From a bacterium (GTDB taxonomy: Bacteria > Bdellovibrionota_C > UBA2361 > SZUA-149 > JAEUWB01), in contig JAEUWB010000034.1 in NCBI GenBank assembly GCA_016786595.1, positions 1 to 35,988 on the forward strand: a stretch of 35,988 nucleotides of DNA, read 5' to 3'. The notes beneath the pieces are model-generated. The model was not told where the DNA came from, did no database searches, and was given only the letters and a program-made list of their open reading frames with translations. A program made the translations under genes and the position numbers. This document shows positions 1 through 7,711 of this stretch, one piece after another. The first letter of the stretch is position 1; each line of letters opens with the position of its first letter.

Positions 1-309
1 CAAAGGGCTATTAGCAGCATTGCAAATCAAAACAACATCAACTGGATCAAATAGTAGGTGAATAAAACTAAAAGCTGAGTGTGAGATTGTTTCTAAGTAT
101 TTATGATAAACTGCTGGGAGTCTGATAATCTGTGCGCCACGGTAATGTCGTAGGTCTTTTGGTATGTAGCGACTCCGTGCATAGACCCTGACTGTGTGTC
201 CCGCTTCAACCAGTCGAGCGCTTAATTCCTCAGCAAATGTTTCGAATCCGCCGTAGCGGGCAGGAATGCCTCGTGTGCCGCAGATTGCTATCTTTAGGTT
301 TCTACTCAA
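1..309 (-). CDS. Glycosyltransferase, DUF1972/GT4-type N-terminal part (partial)
   Basis: This reads leftward off the window edge, so only about 103 N-terminal residues are visible. The translation begins MSRNLKIAICGTRGIPARYG and continues GFETFAEELSARL. That glycine-rich start is the hallmark of DUF1972-containing, RfaB/WcaL-like GT4 glycosyltransferases, where it forms the first beta-alpha unit of the acceptor-side Rossmann domain. Such enzymes usually add a sugar to a surface polysaccharide or lipid-linked oligosaccharide at the cytoplasmic face of the membrane. The start is set by an in-frame TAG three codons upstream, which leaves the TTG at 309 as the only sensible initiator; no strong ribosome site is seen. 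The sugar and acceptor cannot be inferred. Confidence 0.8.
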   Translation of the reverse strand, partial: MSRNLKIAICGTRGIPARYGGFETFAEELSARLVEAGHTVRVYARSRYIPKDLRHYRGAQIIRLPAVYHKYLETISHSAFSFIHLLFDPVDVVLICNAANSPL

Positions 310-434
310 CTTATTCTACTTAATCGATAAATTCTTATGATTTTGCCTTACATATCATTTTCTTGCCTAAGATGGCAGCAGAGAGTTAACATATACGGCG
401 TTTATAGCCTTATATTTATTTTGGAGTTTTCACT

Positions 435-1196
435 ATGAAAAAAACAGCATTAATTGCTCTAGGAACCTTCGCACTATTTGCGCAAGGCGCACTAGCAATT
501 GACCAAGCAGAATTTAACAAAGCCATGGATTCTTATCTAGCTGTAGATGGAAACATGGAAAAAATCGGCTCTGCGTTTGAACGTTATCTACAAAAACGTC
601 GCACTGAAGAAATGAAAAAACAAGCGCAGCAAGAGCAAAATGACATGGAGTCGCAATTTAAAAATCCGACGAAAGTCGACGTTGGTAGTTCTCCGGTCAG
701 GGGAAATCCAAACGCTAAAATTACGATTGTCGAATTTTCAGATTTCCAATGCCCCTACTGCTCGCGCGGTGCTAGCACGATGGAGCAACTGCTTAAAGAT
801 TATCCGAATGATGTGAAAGTTGCATTCAAAAATTTACCTTTAGAGTTCCATGATCAAGCGAAGCCTGCGGCGAAAGCAGCGCTGGCAGCGAAGGAGCAGG
901 GCAAATTCTGGGAGATGCATGACGTATTGTTTCAGAACCAGCGTGAGCTTGGAAAAACTGCCTGGGAAGATCTTGCTAAGAAAGTTGCTGGCTTAGATGC
1001 AGCAAAATTCGCTGCCGATCTTAAGGCAAACGACAAGAAGTATGATGAGATGATTCTTGCTGACATGAAGTTAGCTGAATCGCTTGGCGTTGAAGGAACT
1101 CCTGGGTTTTTTGTAAATGGAGTCCAAGTGCGTGGTGCTCGTGATGCTAACTACTTTAAAGGCATCATTGAACGCTGGAAGAAAGAGGGGAAATAG
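435..1196 (+). CDS. Periplasmic DsbA-like thioredoxin-fold oxidoreductase
   Basis: This is a 253-residue secreted thiol-disulfide oxidoreductase. A Sec signal peptide covers about residues 1-21 (two Lys, a hydrophobic core, then ALA before IDQ). A Lys/Gln-rich, probably helical stretch (about 40-75) follows. The DsbA/Thioredoxin_4 domain starts near residue 82, with the active-site CPYC at C106-C109 after the family motif EFSDFQCPYC and the cis-proline loop at T222-P223 (GTPGFFVNG). Both redox cysteines are intact. The helical N-terminal extension is like that of stand-alone DsbA-like proteins with a dimerising stalk (inference). GGAG about 10 bases upstream supports the ATG. A strong terminator follows, so it is probably monocistronic. 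Partner proteins are not visible. Confidence 0.9.
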   Translation: MKKTALIALGTFALFAQGALAIDQAEFNKAMDSYLAVDGNMEKIGSAFERYLQKRRTEEMKKQAQQEQNDMESQFKNPTKVDVGSSPVRGNPNAKITIVEFSDFQCPYCSRGASTMEQLLKDYPNDVKVAFKNLPLEFHDQAKPAAKAALAAKEQGKFWEMHDVLFQNQRELGKTAWEDLAKKVAGLDAAKFAADLKANDKKYDEMILADMKLAESLGVEGTPGFFVNGVQVRGARDANYFKGIIERWKKEGK

Positions 1197-1210
1197 CTAA
1201 TATTTCCACA

Positions 1211-1240
1211 GGGGCCCCGCCCTCCGGGGCCCCCTCTCTT
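1211..1240 (+). terminator. GC-rich intrinsic terminator after the DsbA-like gene
   Basis: A perfect 9-bp stem (1211-1219 with 1225-1233, GGGGCCCCG/CGGGGCCCC) with a 5-base loop begins 15 bases after the stop. It is followed by a pyrimidine run (ctctctt) instead of a clean T tract. The stem is very stable, but the tail is weak, so termination may be partly factor-dependent. Confidence 0.7.
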
Positions 1241-1469
1241 GGAGCAGGGTTACATCGCTGAAATAACTACTGCAAAAGAAAAAACCCATTTCTCCATACA
1301 TCCCTTGTCAGACAAAAATAACTTTACGGCTTCGTTACAACGCAAAAACCAAGCCCCCTGAGCTAAAATGCAGTCAAACCAGAACCCTCCGTACATACTT
1401 CTACATCAAGCTGAGCAATTAGCTTGTCAAAGAAGTTATAATTTGAAATTTAATCGTTATTGCTAATTG

Positions 1470-2441
1470 CTAAACTAGTCGGAAAGGCAACAATGCGCTA
1501 GCTAGCAACAACCCGCCAGGAGCAAAGAAGCCTGGTGGAGGCTTGACAGAAAAATCCCCATTTTTCCATGCACTAAATGCCGAGCGAGCTAGTTGCGCAT
1601 GATCCTTAAACCAAGAAATGAAAGATCTCCTTAGCGGGACGTCTGAAGCTAGGCAAATCACTTTTAAACCTTTGCGCTCAGATTTGTATATTTTACTAGG
1701 AGGTTGAAGCTTCAAAGCATGAGCTCCAATAACCTGGCGTTTTCTATTCATTCGATAGCCATGCTCTTTGTCCTTAATTATTTTCAGGAGCTCTTCTGTA
1801 TACGATTCTGAAGAAGCATTAGAATTGAAACACTGGAGTAATGCCCAGGGGGTTACAATAAGGGGGTATTCCCTTCCGTCAGATTCAAGTAAAACTTTAG
1901 CTAGTTCTTTTTGCTCATCTAAACTCAAAGCCCTAGGCGGCAAAGCGGGGATAGAGTCTCTAGAGATTTTTTTACAGATTTTAGTCATTCCTCCGTTGAG
2001 TAATGCTTGGTAACTGGAGACTCCTGGATATTCTGAAGCTTTATCTACAAGACTTGCCTCAACTGGGTTAAGATAAAGATAAGCTATGCGCTCAAGTAGC
2101 TTATTTGATTCAAGGATCACCAGAGAGTCATACCCTGAAAGCCAAACACTTCTTTGCCTTCTTCCCAGTAACCTATTAATCGCATGCGCAAGCTCGCACT
2201 TAAGATAACGCATAAATCGAGGAATATCCTCCGGATTATGCACTATCGCAATTAAGTGAAAATGATTGCCCATGAATAGATAGTGGCAAATTGTGACTTG
2301 AAATTGATTGCTAGCAGCAGCAAGAATTCCTTCAATAATTACATTTAGATATGCAGCAACTGATAGTGGCAGCCCCTCTTGGATGCTGCTGCATAACTCA
2401 ATTGCAGTATTGTTAAAAAAGCACTTAGGATTACGTGGCAT
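1470..2441 (-). CDS. REP-associated-type tyrosine (Y1/HUH) transposase
   Basis: This is a 323-residue single-strand DNA transposase of the IS200-like superfamily. The HUH motif is H60-F61-H62 in YLFMGNHFHLI. The downstream helix region (RIAYLYLNPVEASLV, 118-132) carries the candidate nucleophile at Y121 or Y123 and the NPV signature typical of RAYT proteins. The conserved segment after it (EYPGVSSY) is also present. A long C-terminal part (about 150-323) ends in a PPGFF/APGG-rich tail. I recognise this form from chromosomal, domesticated-looking transposases, not from classical IS200. No terminal inverted repeats or target duplications were found. A REP-like hairpin lies about 90 bases upstream of its start (2531-2555) and related copies lie near 7.4-7.6 kb, which fits a RAYT/REP pair. 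Confidence 0.85.
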   Translation of the reverse strand: MPRNPKCFFNNTAIELCSSIQEGLPLSVAAYLNVIIEGILAAASNQFQVTICHYLFMGNHFHLIAIVHNPEDIPRFMRYLKCELAHAINRLLGRRQRSVWLSGYDSLVILESNKLLERIAYLYLNPVEASLVDKASEYPGVSSYQALLNGGMTKICKKISRDSIPALPPRALSLDEQKELAKVLLESDGREYPLIVTPWALLQCFNSNASSESYTEELLKIIKDKEHGYRMNRKRQVIGAHALKLQPPSKIYKSERKGLKVICLASDVPLRRSFISWFKDHAQLARSAFSAWKNGDFSVKPPPGFFAPGGLLLASALLPFRLV

Positions 2442-2530
2442 AGATTGGCCTCCACTAGGTTGAAAGTTAATAAAAATTCTTACCTAGTATTTTCGGCCGA
2501 AATGTATTCGATGTTGCGTGGTGGAAAGAG

Positions 2531-2555
2531 AAAAAGTTACCCCGTACCAGTTTAG
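2531..2555. repeat. REP-like hairpin repeat, copy 1
   Basis: The core reads AAAAAGTTACCCCGTACC, then AGTTTAGGGG. CCCC (2540-2543) can pair with GGGG (2555-2558) around the GTACC loop. On the minus strand this is a small hairpin followed by TAACTTTTTC, immediately after the stop of the receiver-LpxC gene, so it could also serve as that operon's terminator. Near-identical cores occur at 7357-7375 (inverted), 7514-7540 and 7543-7570. Confidence 0.55.
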
Positions 2556-2560
2556 GGGGA

Positions 2561-3868
2561 CTAGGAGGAAGCTAAATTCCAGATATTTTTCAGAAGTGAA
2601 ATGTTATCAGAATGCCCCGTCATTTTCGCCCGAACCCTTCCACGGATCGGACGCCCCGTTAAAAAGATATCACCAATAATATCAAGAATCTTGTGACGAG
2701 CAAGCTCATCCGGAAAACGTAACTCCGTATTAATGATATTATCCGAGCCAATCAAAATAAAATTATTAAACCGCCCACCCGCCGCAAGCCCAGCACGCTG
2801 CAAACGCTCAATGTCTTTAACAAAACCAAACGTCCGCGCCGGCGCAATCTTTTCCTTAAAAGCAGCAACAGAATCAAACACAAACTCCACCGACTGATGT
2901 CCCACAGGATCCGGATAATTCAATTCATAATTTACTGAAAACTTCTCAGCCGGCTCAATCGTAATCGTTTCCGCACAGCCAGCACTCGCCACAAAACTAA
3001 TTGATTTCGTCGGCGCAAGCTCATACCAGTCCCCACCCTGCTCCTGAATACCGATTTCTTCAATAACTTTACAAAAATCAATTGCCGAGCCATCCAAGAT
3101 CGGCACTTCGTCATTACACTTAATCAGTAAATTAGAAATACGATACGCATGCAACGCAGCCAGCAAATGCTCAATCGTCGCCACCGAAATGTCATCGTGC
3201 CGAATCGAAGTCGCAAAAGCCGTCGAATCTACAAAATCAACAAACGCCGGAACCGTCCGCGTAGTCCCAATTTTTCCAAAATGTATGCCCGAATCCTTAG
3301 GCAAAGGCTCCAAACTCAATCCACTCTTTTGCCCAGAATGCAATCCCAAACCATAAAGCACAGTGCTTTTCTTCAAGCTGCGCTGTCCAAGATTCTTCCC
3401 CGGCAGGTTCTTAGAAAGCATGCCAAAATGAGAAAAATGTGAACTCGCCTGGGAATGCTCGATCACACTATCATCCCCACTCTCAAGCAATTTCAACGCG
3501 CGACTTGCAGACTGAAGAATGCCATCAATATTGAGTGGCTTTTCAATAAAGTCAAAAGCACCACGCTTTGTCGCATCCAACGCATTTTGAATCGTGGCAT
3601 GACCCGAAATCATAATTACTTGGATTTTTGCATTCGACTCTCGCACACGATCAAGCGTATCTAAACCATCAAGTCCCGGCATCCAAATGTCTAAAAACAT
3701 TAAATCCGGTTTAAAGCCAGGAATCTCTGCCAAGGCCGCCGTGCCACTCGTTACAGTTTTTGTTTCACAGTTTTCATCACGCAAGACCTGCTCTAACGAC
3801 TCACAAATCGTGCGCTCGTCATCGACAATTAAAATCCGTGGCTTACGATTAAAAACCTGTAAAGACAT
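2561..3868 (-). CDS. lpxC: NtrX-like receiver domain fused to LpxC deacetylase
   Basis: A single 435-residue frame holds two complete modules. Residues about 9-128 are a CheY-like receiver of the NtrX/AtoC kind: acidic pair D16-D17, phosphoacceptor D60 in LDIWMPGLDG, S88 in MISGHAT and K110 in FIEKP. A Ser/His-rich linker (about 129-160) leads to LpxC (about 162-435), the UDP-3-O-acyl-GlcNAc deacetylase that commits lipid A synthesis. LpxC residues are intact: E233-H234, H392 and D396 (RHKILDIIGD), and H419 (GHSDN), with the spacing of E. coli E78/H79, H238, D242 and H265. LpxC alone is normally about 305 residues. A GGGAAG site within the end of purA sits 8-13 bases before the ATG, and purA stops 5 bases upstream, so the two are co-transcribed. 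No ribosome site precedes the internal Met150, so the fusion is probably made as one protein. Phospho-control of LpxC is inferred. Confidence 0.92.
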   Translation of the reverse strand: MSLQVFNRKPRILIVDDERTICESLEQVLRDENCETKTVTSGTAALAEIPGFKPDLMFLDIWMPGLDGLDTLDRVRESNAKIQVIMISGHATIQNALDATKRGAFDFIEKPLNIDGILQSASRALKLLESGDDSVIEHSQASSHFSHFGMLSKNLPGKNLGQRSLKKSTVLYGLGLHSGQKSGLSLEPLPKDSGIHFGKIGTTRTVPAFVDFVDSTAFATSIRHDDISVATIEHLLAALHAYRISNLLIKCNDEVPILDGSAIDFCKVIEEIGIQEQGGDWYELAPTKSISFVASAGCAETITIEPAEKFSVNYELNYPDPVGHQSVEFVFDSVAAFKEKIAPARTFGFVKDIERLQRAGLAAGGRFNNFILIGSDNIINTELRFPDELARHKILDIIGDIFLTGRPIRGRVRAKMTGHSDNISLLKNIWNLASS

Positions 3869-3873
3869 AGCAA

Positions 3874-5193
<1,320 letters not shown>

Positions 5194-5526
5194 CTACTTT
5201 GAAGTCACACGGTTGGCATCTAGTTCGCCATCTTGATATTTCTGCACAACTTGTGAGTTAAGCTCGATATAATCTTTCCATTTTTCGGGCACGTCGCCAT
5301 CTTCATAAATTGCATCAACTGGACATTCTGGTTCACAAGCCCCGCAGTGAATACACTCATCTGGGTGAATCACGAGCATGCCGATATCGCCGGACTTTTG
5401 TGGGTCGCGCCCAGCTTTAGTATTTAAATTTGCATCAGGGTTATTATAAAAACAGTCCACCGGGCAGACTTCTACGCATGAGCGGTCTTTTGTTCCAATA
5501 CACGGTTCTGTAACAACGTAAGCCAT
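5194..5526 (-). CDS. fdxA: FdxA-type seven-iron ferredoxin
   Basis: This is a 110-residue electron carrier. The start [20 protein letters not shown] is characteristic of FdxA. Eight cysteines are visible: C9, C17, C21, C25 and C58, C61, C64, C68. In this family they hold one [3Fe-4S] and one [4Fe-4S] cluster, with C17 next to the 3Fe site. A longer-than-usual Asn/Asp/Lys-rich insertion (about 28-50) separates the two cysteine groups. A strong GAGGAG ribosome site precedes the ATG. tRNA-Cys lies 65 bases upstream in the same orientation, so they may share a promoter. The redox partner is unknown. Confidence 0.95.
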   Translation of the reverse strand: MAYVVTEPCIGTKDRSCVEVCPVDCFYNNPDANLNTKAGRDPQKSGDIGMLVIHPDECIHCGACEPECPVDAIYEDGDVPEKWKDYIELNSQVVQKYQDGELDANRVTSK

Positions 5527-5591
5527 TACTGCTCTCCTCTAAAAAATATGACTGTGTAATTTCCCGGCAGCTGGATTGCCAGCGGATCACT

Positions 5592-5665
<74 letters not shown>

Positions 5666-5680
5666 TCAAATGCGGCCTCA

Positions 5681-5708
5681 AGAGATAATCCAATCAGAGA
5701 TAATCCAA
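5681..5708. repeat. 13-base direct repeat upstream of tRNA-Cys
   Basis: AGAGATAATCCAA occurs at 5681-5693 and again at 5696-5708, separated by two bases. It is 16-43 bases from the tRNA 5' end, so it overlaps the likely tRNA promoter region. It could be a duplicated promoter element (GATTATC on the minus strand resembles a -10 box) or replication slippage. Confidence 0.6.
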
Positions 5709-6070
5709 GATAGGCGCGTGGATAATTACGGTAAACATTTAGCGGGCTTAAAGCTCAAGGTCAAGTTTTAATAGGTTTTGGCTCAAGAAGCGCTCTCTTG
5801 TATAGAAAAACAAGGATTAGATAATGAAAAGGTGGGCGGCTTAGGATTTTTATAGCCTTTATTTTGCGCTGGAGGAGAGCCGTGCGCAAAAAAACCGCCA
5901 ACCTTGACTTTCCGGAAGAAAGGAGAGAATCACCTCCGTTGCCGCTCAAAAGCGGACTTTAGGATTTGGCCTTGCAACAAAGTTTCGAGTTAGGGGACCA
6001 AGACCAGGAGTCCCCTCACTACGAATGAAGATCAATTGCATGTTGTCATACCTCTGGGTCCGTCTTGACC

Positions 6071-6184
6071 CTAGTTGATCGTCTCGCTCGTCTTCGCGTA
6101 GTTGGTGTTGCCGGTATTCGCCGCCATCGTCATCCTCGTGCAGGGAAGCACCGGATGACCGCGACCGTAATTGTTTCGTTTCAT
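6071..6184 (-). CDS. Possible 37-residue small protein
   Basis: A short frame, MKRNNYGRGHPVLPCT..., begins at an ATG with GAGG spaced six bases upstream and ends with TAG. It lies about 50 bases downstream (minus strand) of the nested inverted repeat at 6237-6300. A second short frame (6041 to 5946, MQLIFIRSEGTPG...) with its own AGAGG follows. I recognise neither product, and the only support is the ribosome site and start spacing, so this may be chance. A longer GTG-initiated frame in another phase covers the same bases but is compositionally odd (runs of Asp, Glu and Arg). Confidence 0.2.
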   Translation of the reverse strand: MKRNNYGRGHPVLPCTRMTMAANTGNTNYAKTSETIN

Positions 6185-6236
6185 AGATTACCTCGAATTC
6201 CTGAGACCATGCTCGCCCGAAGGCATTCACATGTTT

Positions 6237-6300
6237 CACTCAGGATTTGAATGCCCGATCTGCATAGTTATTATGCAGATAGAAACTCAAATCCTGAGTG
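6237..6300. repeat. Nested perfect inverted repeat (cruciform-like)
   Basis: The outer arms are a perfect 14-bp inverted repeat: CACTCAGGATTTGA (6237-6250) and TCAAATCCTGAGTG (6287-6300). Inside lies a second perfect 9-bp pair, ATCTGCATA (6258-6266) and TATGCAGAT (6272-6280), around a 5-base loop. The interior arms are offset by 6-7 unpaired bases on each side, giving a stem / internal loop / stem shape on either strand. There is no T run, so it does not look like a simple terminator. Confidence 0.8.
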
Positions 6301-6557
6301 CTGAATTCAAGAGGGAACTCAAAAAACCTTAAAAATCCTGAGCCTACCCAAAAGAAATAATTTACAAAGAGCAATGTTGAAAGATCCAACAATAGTGAAG
6401 CATTACTCTCGCTTTAAGCTTCATGCAATAGTCAGATTGTAATTCTGGGAAATTTAGTGTATAAATATGACCCTAAATTGTAGTCTGGGTAGAAGAGATT
6501 GGATTACCACTTTTTGCATAGATAGTTTTGTAAAAGCGAATTATTGATGATTGGAAA

Positions 6558-6644
6558 GATCTCCTGTTGAAGAATCATTTGGAGATCCATTCGACTCCTC
6601 TAATGCTCATTACCATTCGCATTACAGTCGCTCAGGATGACAAG
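6558..6644. repeat. Degenerate copy of a common palindromic intergenic repeat
   Basis: GGAGATCCATTCGACT ... CGCTCAGGATGACAAG matches the widespread bacterial intergenic element I know as GGAGATCCTTCGACT-CGCTCAGGATGACA. Here its two halves are separated by about 30 extra bases (roughly 6599-6628). A flanking inverted pair GATCTCC (6558-6564) / GGAGATC (6581-6587) is also present. Identification rests on recall of the motif. Only one copy is seen in the window. Confidence 0.5.
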
Positions 6645-6710
6645 TCTGAAAGTATTTTACAAGATTCCATGCAACAAGTGGTGAGGGAAAATAAGGTTTT
6701 ATTGCCCCGA

Positions 6711-6761
6711 TGTGGTGAGGTCTAGGCTGGATCTACATGATCAAGCTTGGACCTCGCCATA
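6711..6761 (+). promoter_or_regulatory. Long leader hairpin abutting the ribosome site of the 6776 gene
   Basis: As RNA, 6711-6733 pairs with 6739-6761 over 23 positions with four G-U pairs and one mismatch, closing on a 5-base loop (6734-6738). The ribosome site GAGGAG begins at the next base (6762), and the ATG is at 6776. The position is that of a translational control element or a protein/sRNA target, or it could be an imperfect DNA operator. The fold was worked out by hand. Confidence 0.6.
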
Positions 6762-6775
6762 GAGGAGAACAAATC

Positions 6776-7264
6776 ATGAATACACTTCCATCATTTCTTT
6801 ATCTCATAGCCCTACACGCCGTCCGAAATCCTAACGACGACATCTACTATCGAGGCACTTTGAGTGCGGCAATCGTAATCGACTGCCAAGCGCTCGATAA
6901 TGCAACCGAGAACATTGTCCGAGATGCATTCAGAGGACTCGACTTAGGCCAAGCCGCGATCAACTTCCTTAGTGGGAAACAACCAACAGTTGTCTTGATT
7001 GCGCTACTGAAAAAGCAGGGCGCGAGGCCGCAGAGCGCAGAAAAGTTTGCTCGTCTTTTGCTAGATCTCGGGATGCAACTTAAGGAGACTGGCTTCCTTG
7101 TTGGCTTTGTTGAAGGTCCGATTTCTACAGATCGAGTTTCCTTCAGACTTTTCAATCCACTACCAGAAAATCAATCTGGAGTGTGGAGCGTTGCTGTTGG
7201 TCTGCCAAAACAGAAACAGGGGGGGGGAACTACATCCCGAAAAAGGGACGCAGTTAAAGCTTGA
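6776..7264 (+). CDS. Unknown 162-residue protein with a G9 tract near its end
   Basis: I do not recognise this family. The start at 6776 is chosen because GAGGAG sits eight bases before the ATG; a longer in-frame start at 6737 has no ribosome site and lies inside the leader hairpin. The product is mixed alpha/beta looking, with hydrophobic runs (FLYLIALHAV, AAIVIDC, VVLIALLKK, ETGFLVGFVEG) and no signal peptide or clear membrane segment. Nine consecutive Gs at 7219-7227 code for the Gly-rich turn before the last dozen residues. Loss of one G would replace the last dozen residues with a longer, acidic-aromatic tail ending at 7313 (ending FFELWF). The tract may be a slippage switch or a base-calling error. 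It stands alone, facing the AcrVA2-like gene across REP-like repeats. Confidence 0.6.
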   Translation: MNTLPSFLYLIALHAVRNPNDDIYYRGTLSAAIVIDCQALDNATENIVRDAFRGLDLGQAAINFLSGKQPTVVLIALLKKQGARPQSAEKFARLLLDLGMQLKETGFLVGFVEGPISTDRVSFRLFNPLPENQSGVWSVAVGLPKQKQGGGTTSRKRDAVKA

Positions 7265-7287
7265 AGACGAAAAACTTTCAAGCGGGC

Positions 7288-7321
7288 GAGGGTTTTTCGA
7301 ACTTTGGTTTTAAAAACCCTC
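7288..7321 (+). terminator. Possible terminator of the 6776 gene
   Basis: A perfect 10-bp stem GAGGGTTTTT (7288-7297) / AAAAACCCTC (7312-7321) has a 14-base loop. It follows the stop at 7264 by 23 bases. It is followed by C-rich sequence with no T run, so termination strength is doubtful. The alternative longer reading frame created by a one-base slip in the G tract would end inside this stem (7313). Confidence 0.45.
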
Positions 7322-7330
7322 CCCACCCTT

Positions 7331-7358
7331 TCATTCATTTATGGTCATTCATTTATGG
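7331..7358. repeat. Perfect 14-base tandem duplication
   Basis: TCATTCATTTATGG is present twice head to tail (7331-7344 and 7345-7358), running directly into the inverted REP-like copy at 7357-7375. It looks like slippage or a duplication at the edge of the REP-like element. Confidence 0.85.
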
Positions 7359-7375
7359 TACGGGGTTACTTTTTT
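7357..7375 (-). repeat. REP-like repeat, inverted copy
   Basis: On the plus strand this reads GGTACGGGGTTACTTTTT. Its complement, AAAAAGTAACCCCGTACC, matches the copies at 2531 and 7514. With the direct copy at 7514 it forms a head-to-head pair about 140 bases apart, the arrangement seen in BIME-like REP clusters. Confidence 0.6.
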
Positions 7376-7513
7376 AGGCCTAGAACGCGTAGATAAAAGA
7401 TACCTCCACCTATATTATCGTCCAGATCTACCTATTTGTGACCGCTGCGATGAAATATTTTTTGCTGTTATGCATAGCAGTCACCTTGCGCGGTGACTTG
7501 CGCCATAACCGGG

Positions 7514-7570
7514 AAAAGTAACCCCGTACCATTCCGGGGTTCACCCCGTACCATTCCGGGTTCCGGGGTT
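7514..7570 (+). repeat. Two tandem REP-like repeat units
   Basis: Unit one (7514-7540) is AAAAGTAACCCCGTACCATT then CCGGGGT. Unit two (7543-7570) repeats ACCCCGTACCATTCCGGG and adds TTCCGGGGTT. Each has ACCCC able to pair with GGGGT around a ten-base loop or longer. They resemble copy 1 beside the transposase at 2.5 kb, including the A-run flank of unit one. Confidence 0.65.
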
Positions 7571-7635
7571 GCTGATTTAAAGATAAAAAAGATGACTTTT
7601 CGCATTAACCAAATAATACTTGCGGAGAAGATCAA

Positions 7636-7680
7636 CAAAAAATTTGGTGGAGGTGCAAAGCTTTCGCTGCACACCTCCAC
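7636..7680 (-). terminator. Intrinsic terminator of the AcrVA2-like gene
   Basis: On the minus strand a perfect 9-bp stem (7672-7680 with 7647-7655, GTGGAGGTG/CACCTCCAC) is followed by CAAATTTTTTG. The stem begins 31 bases after the stop at 7712. Stem plus T run is the canonical form, and it isolates this gene from the repeats to its left. Confidence 0.8.
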
Positions 7681-7711
7681 ACGACCCGATTACGATCCCG
7701 CTCAACCTTTG

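Larger units (their letters stand above)
5666..6775. other. 1.1 kb stretch without a confident gene
   Basis: Between tRNA-Cys and the gene at 6776 no open frame looks like a known protein. The longest frames (62, 97 and 61 codons) start at TTG or GTG, or overlap each other on opposite strands. The stretch does hold structure, listed separately: a 13-base direct repeat (5681-5708), a nested inverted repeat (6237-6300), a degenerate copy of a widespread palindromic intergenic repeat (6558-6644) and a long leader hairpin (6711-6761). A smaller hairpin AGGGGAC/GTCCCCT sits at about 5992-6016. The 6060-6200 part is clearly richer in G+C than the AT-rich flanks. Confidence 0.5.

Noticed and set aside
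2531-2558. Annotating the 2531 hairpin only as a terminator
   Set aside because: The same core recurs three more times near 7.4-7.6 kb, so a repeat family is the better primary label. Termination may be a secondary role.
5946-6239. 97-codon minus-strand frame starting at GTG
   Set aside because: It begins at the edge of the inverted repeat with no ribosome site and has an odd charge-rich composition. An overlapping ATG frame with a ribosome site explains the region as well or better.
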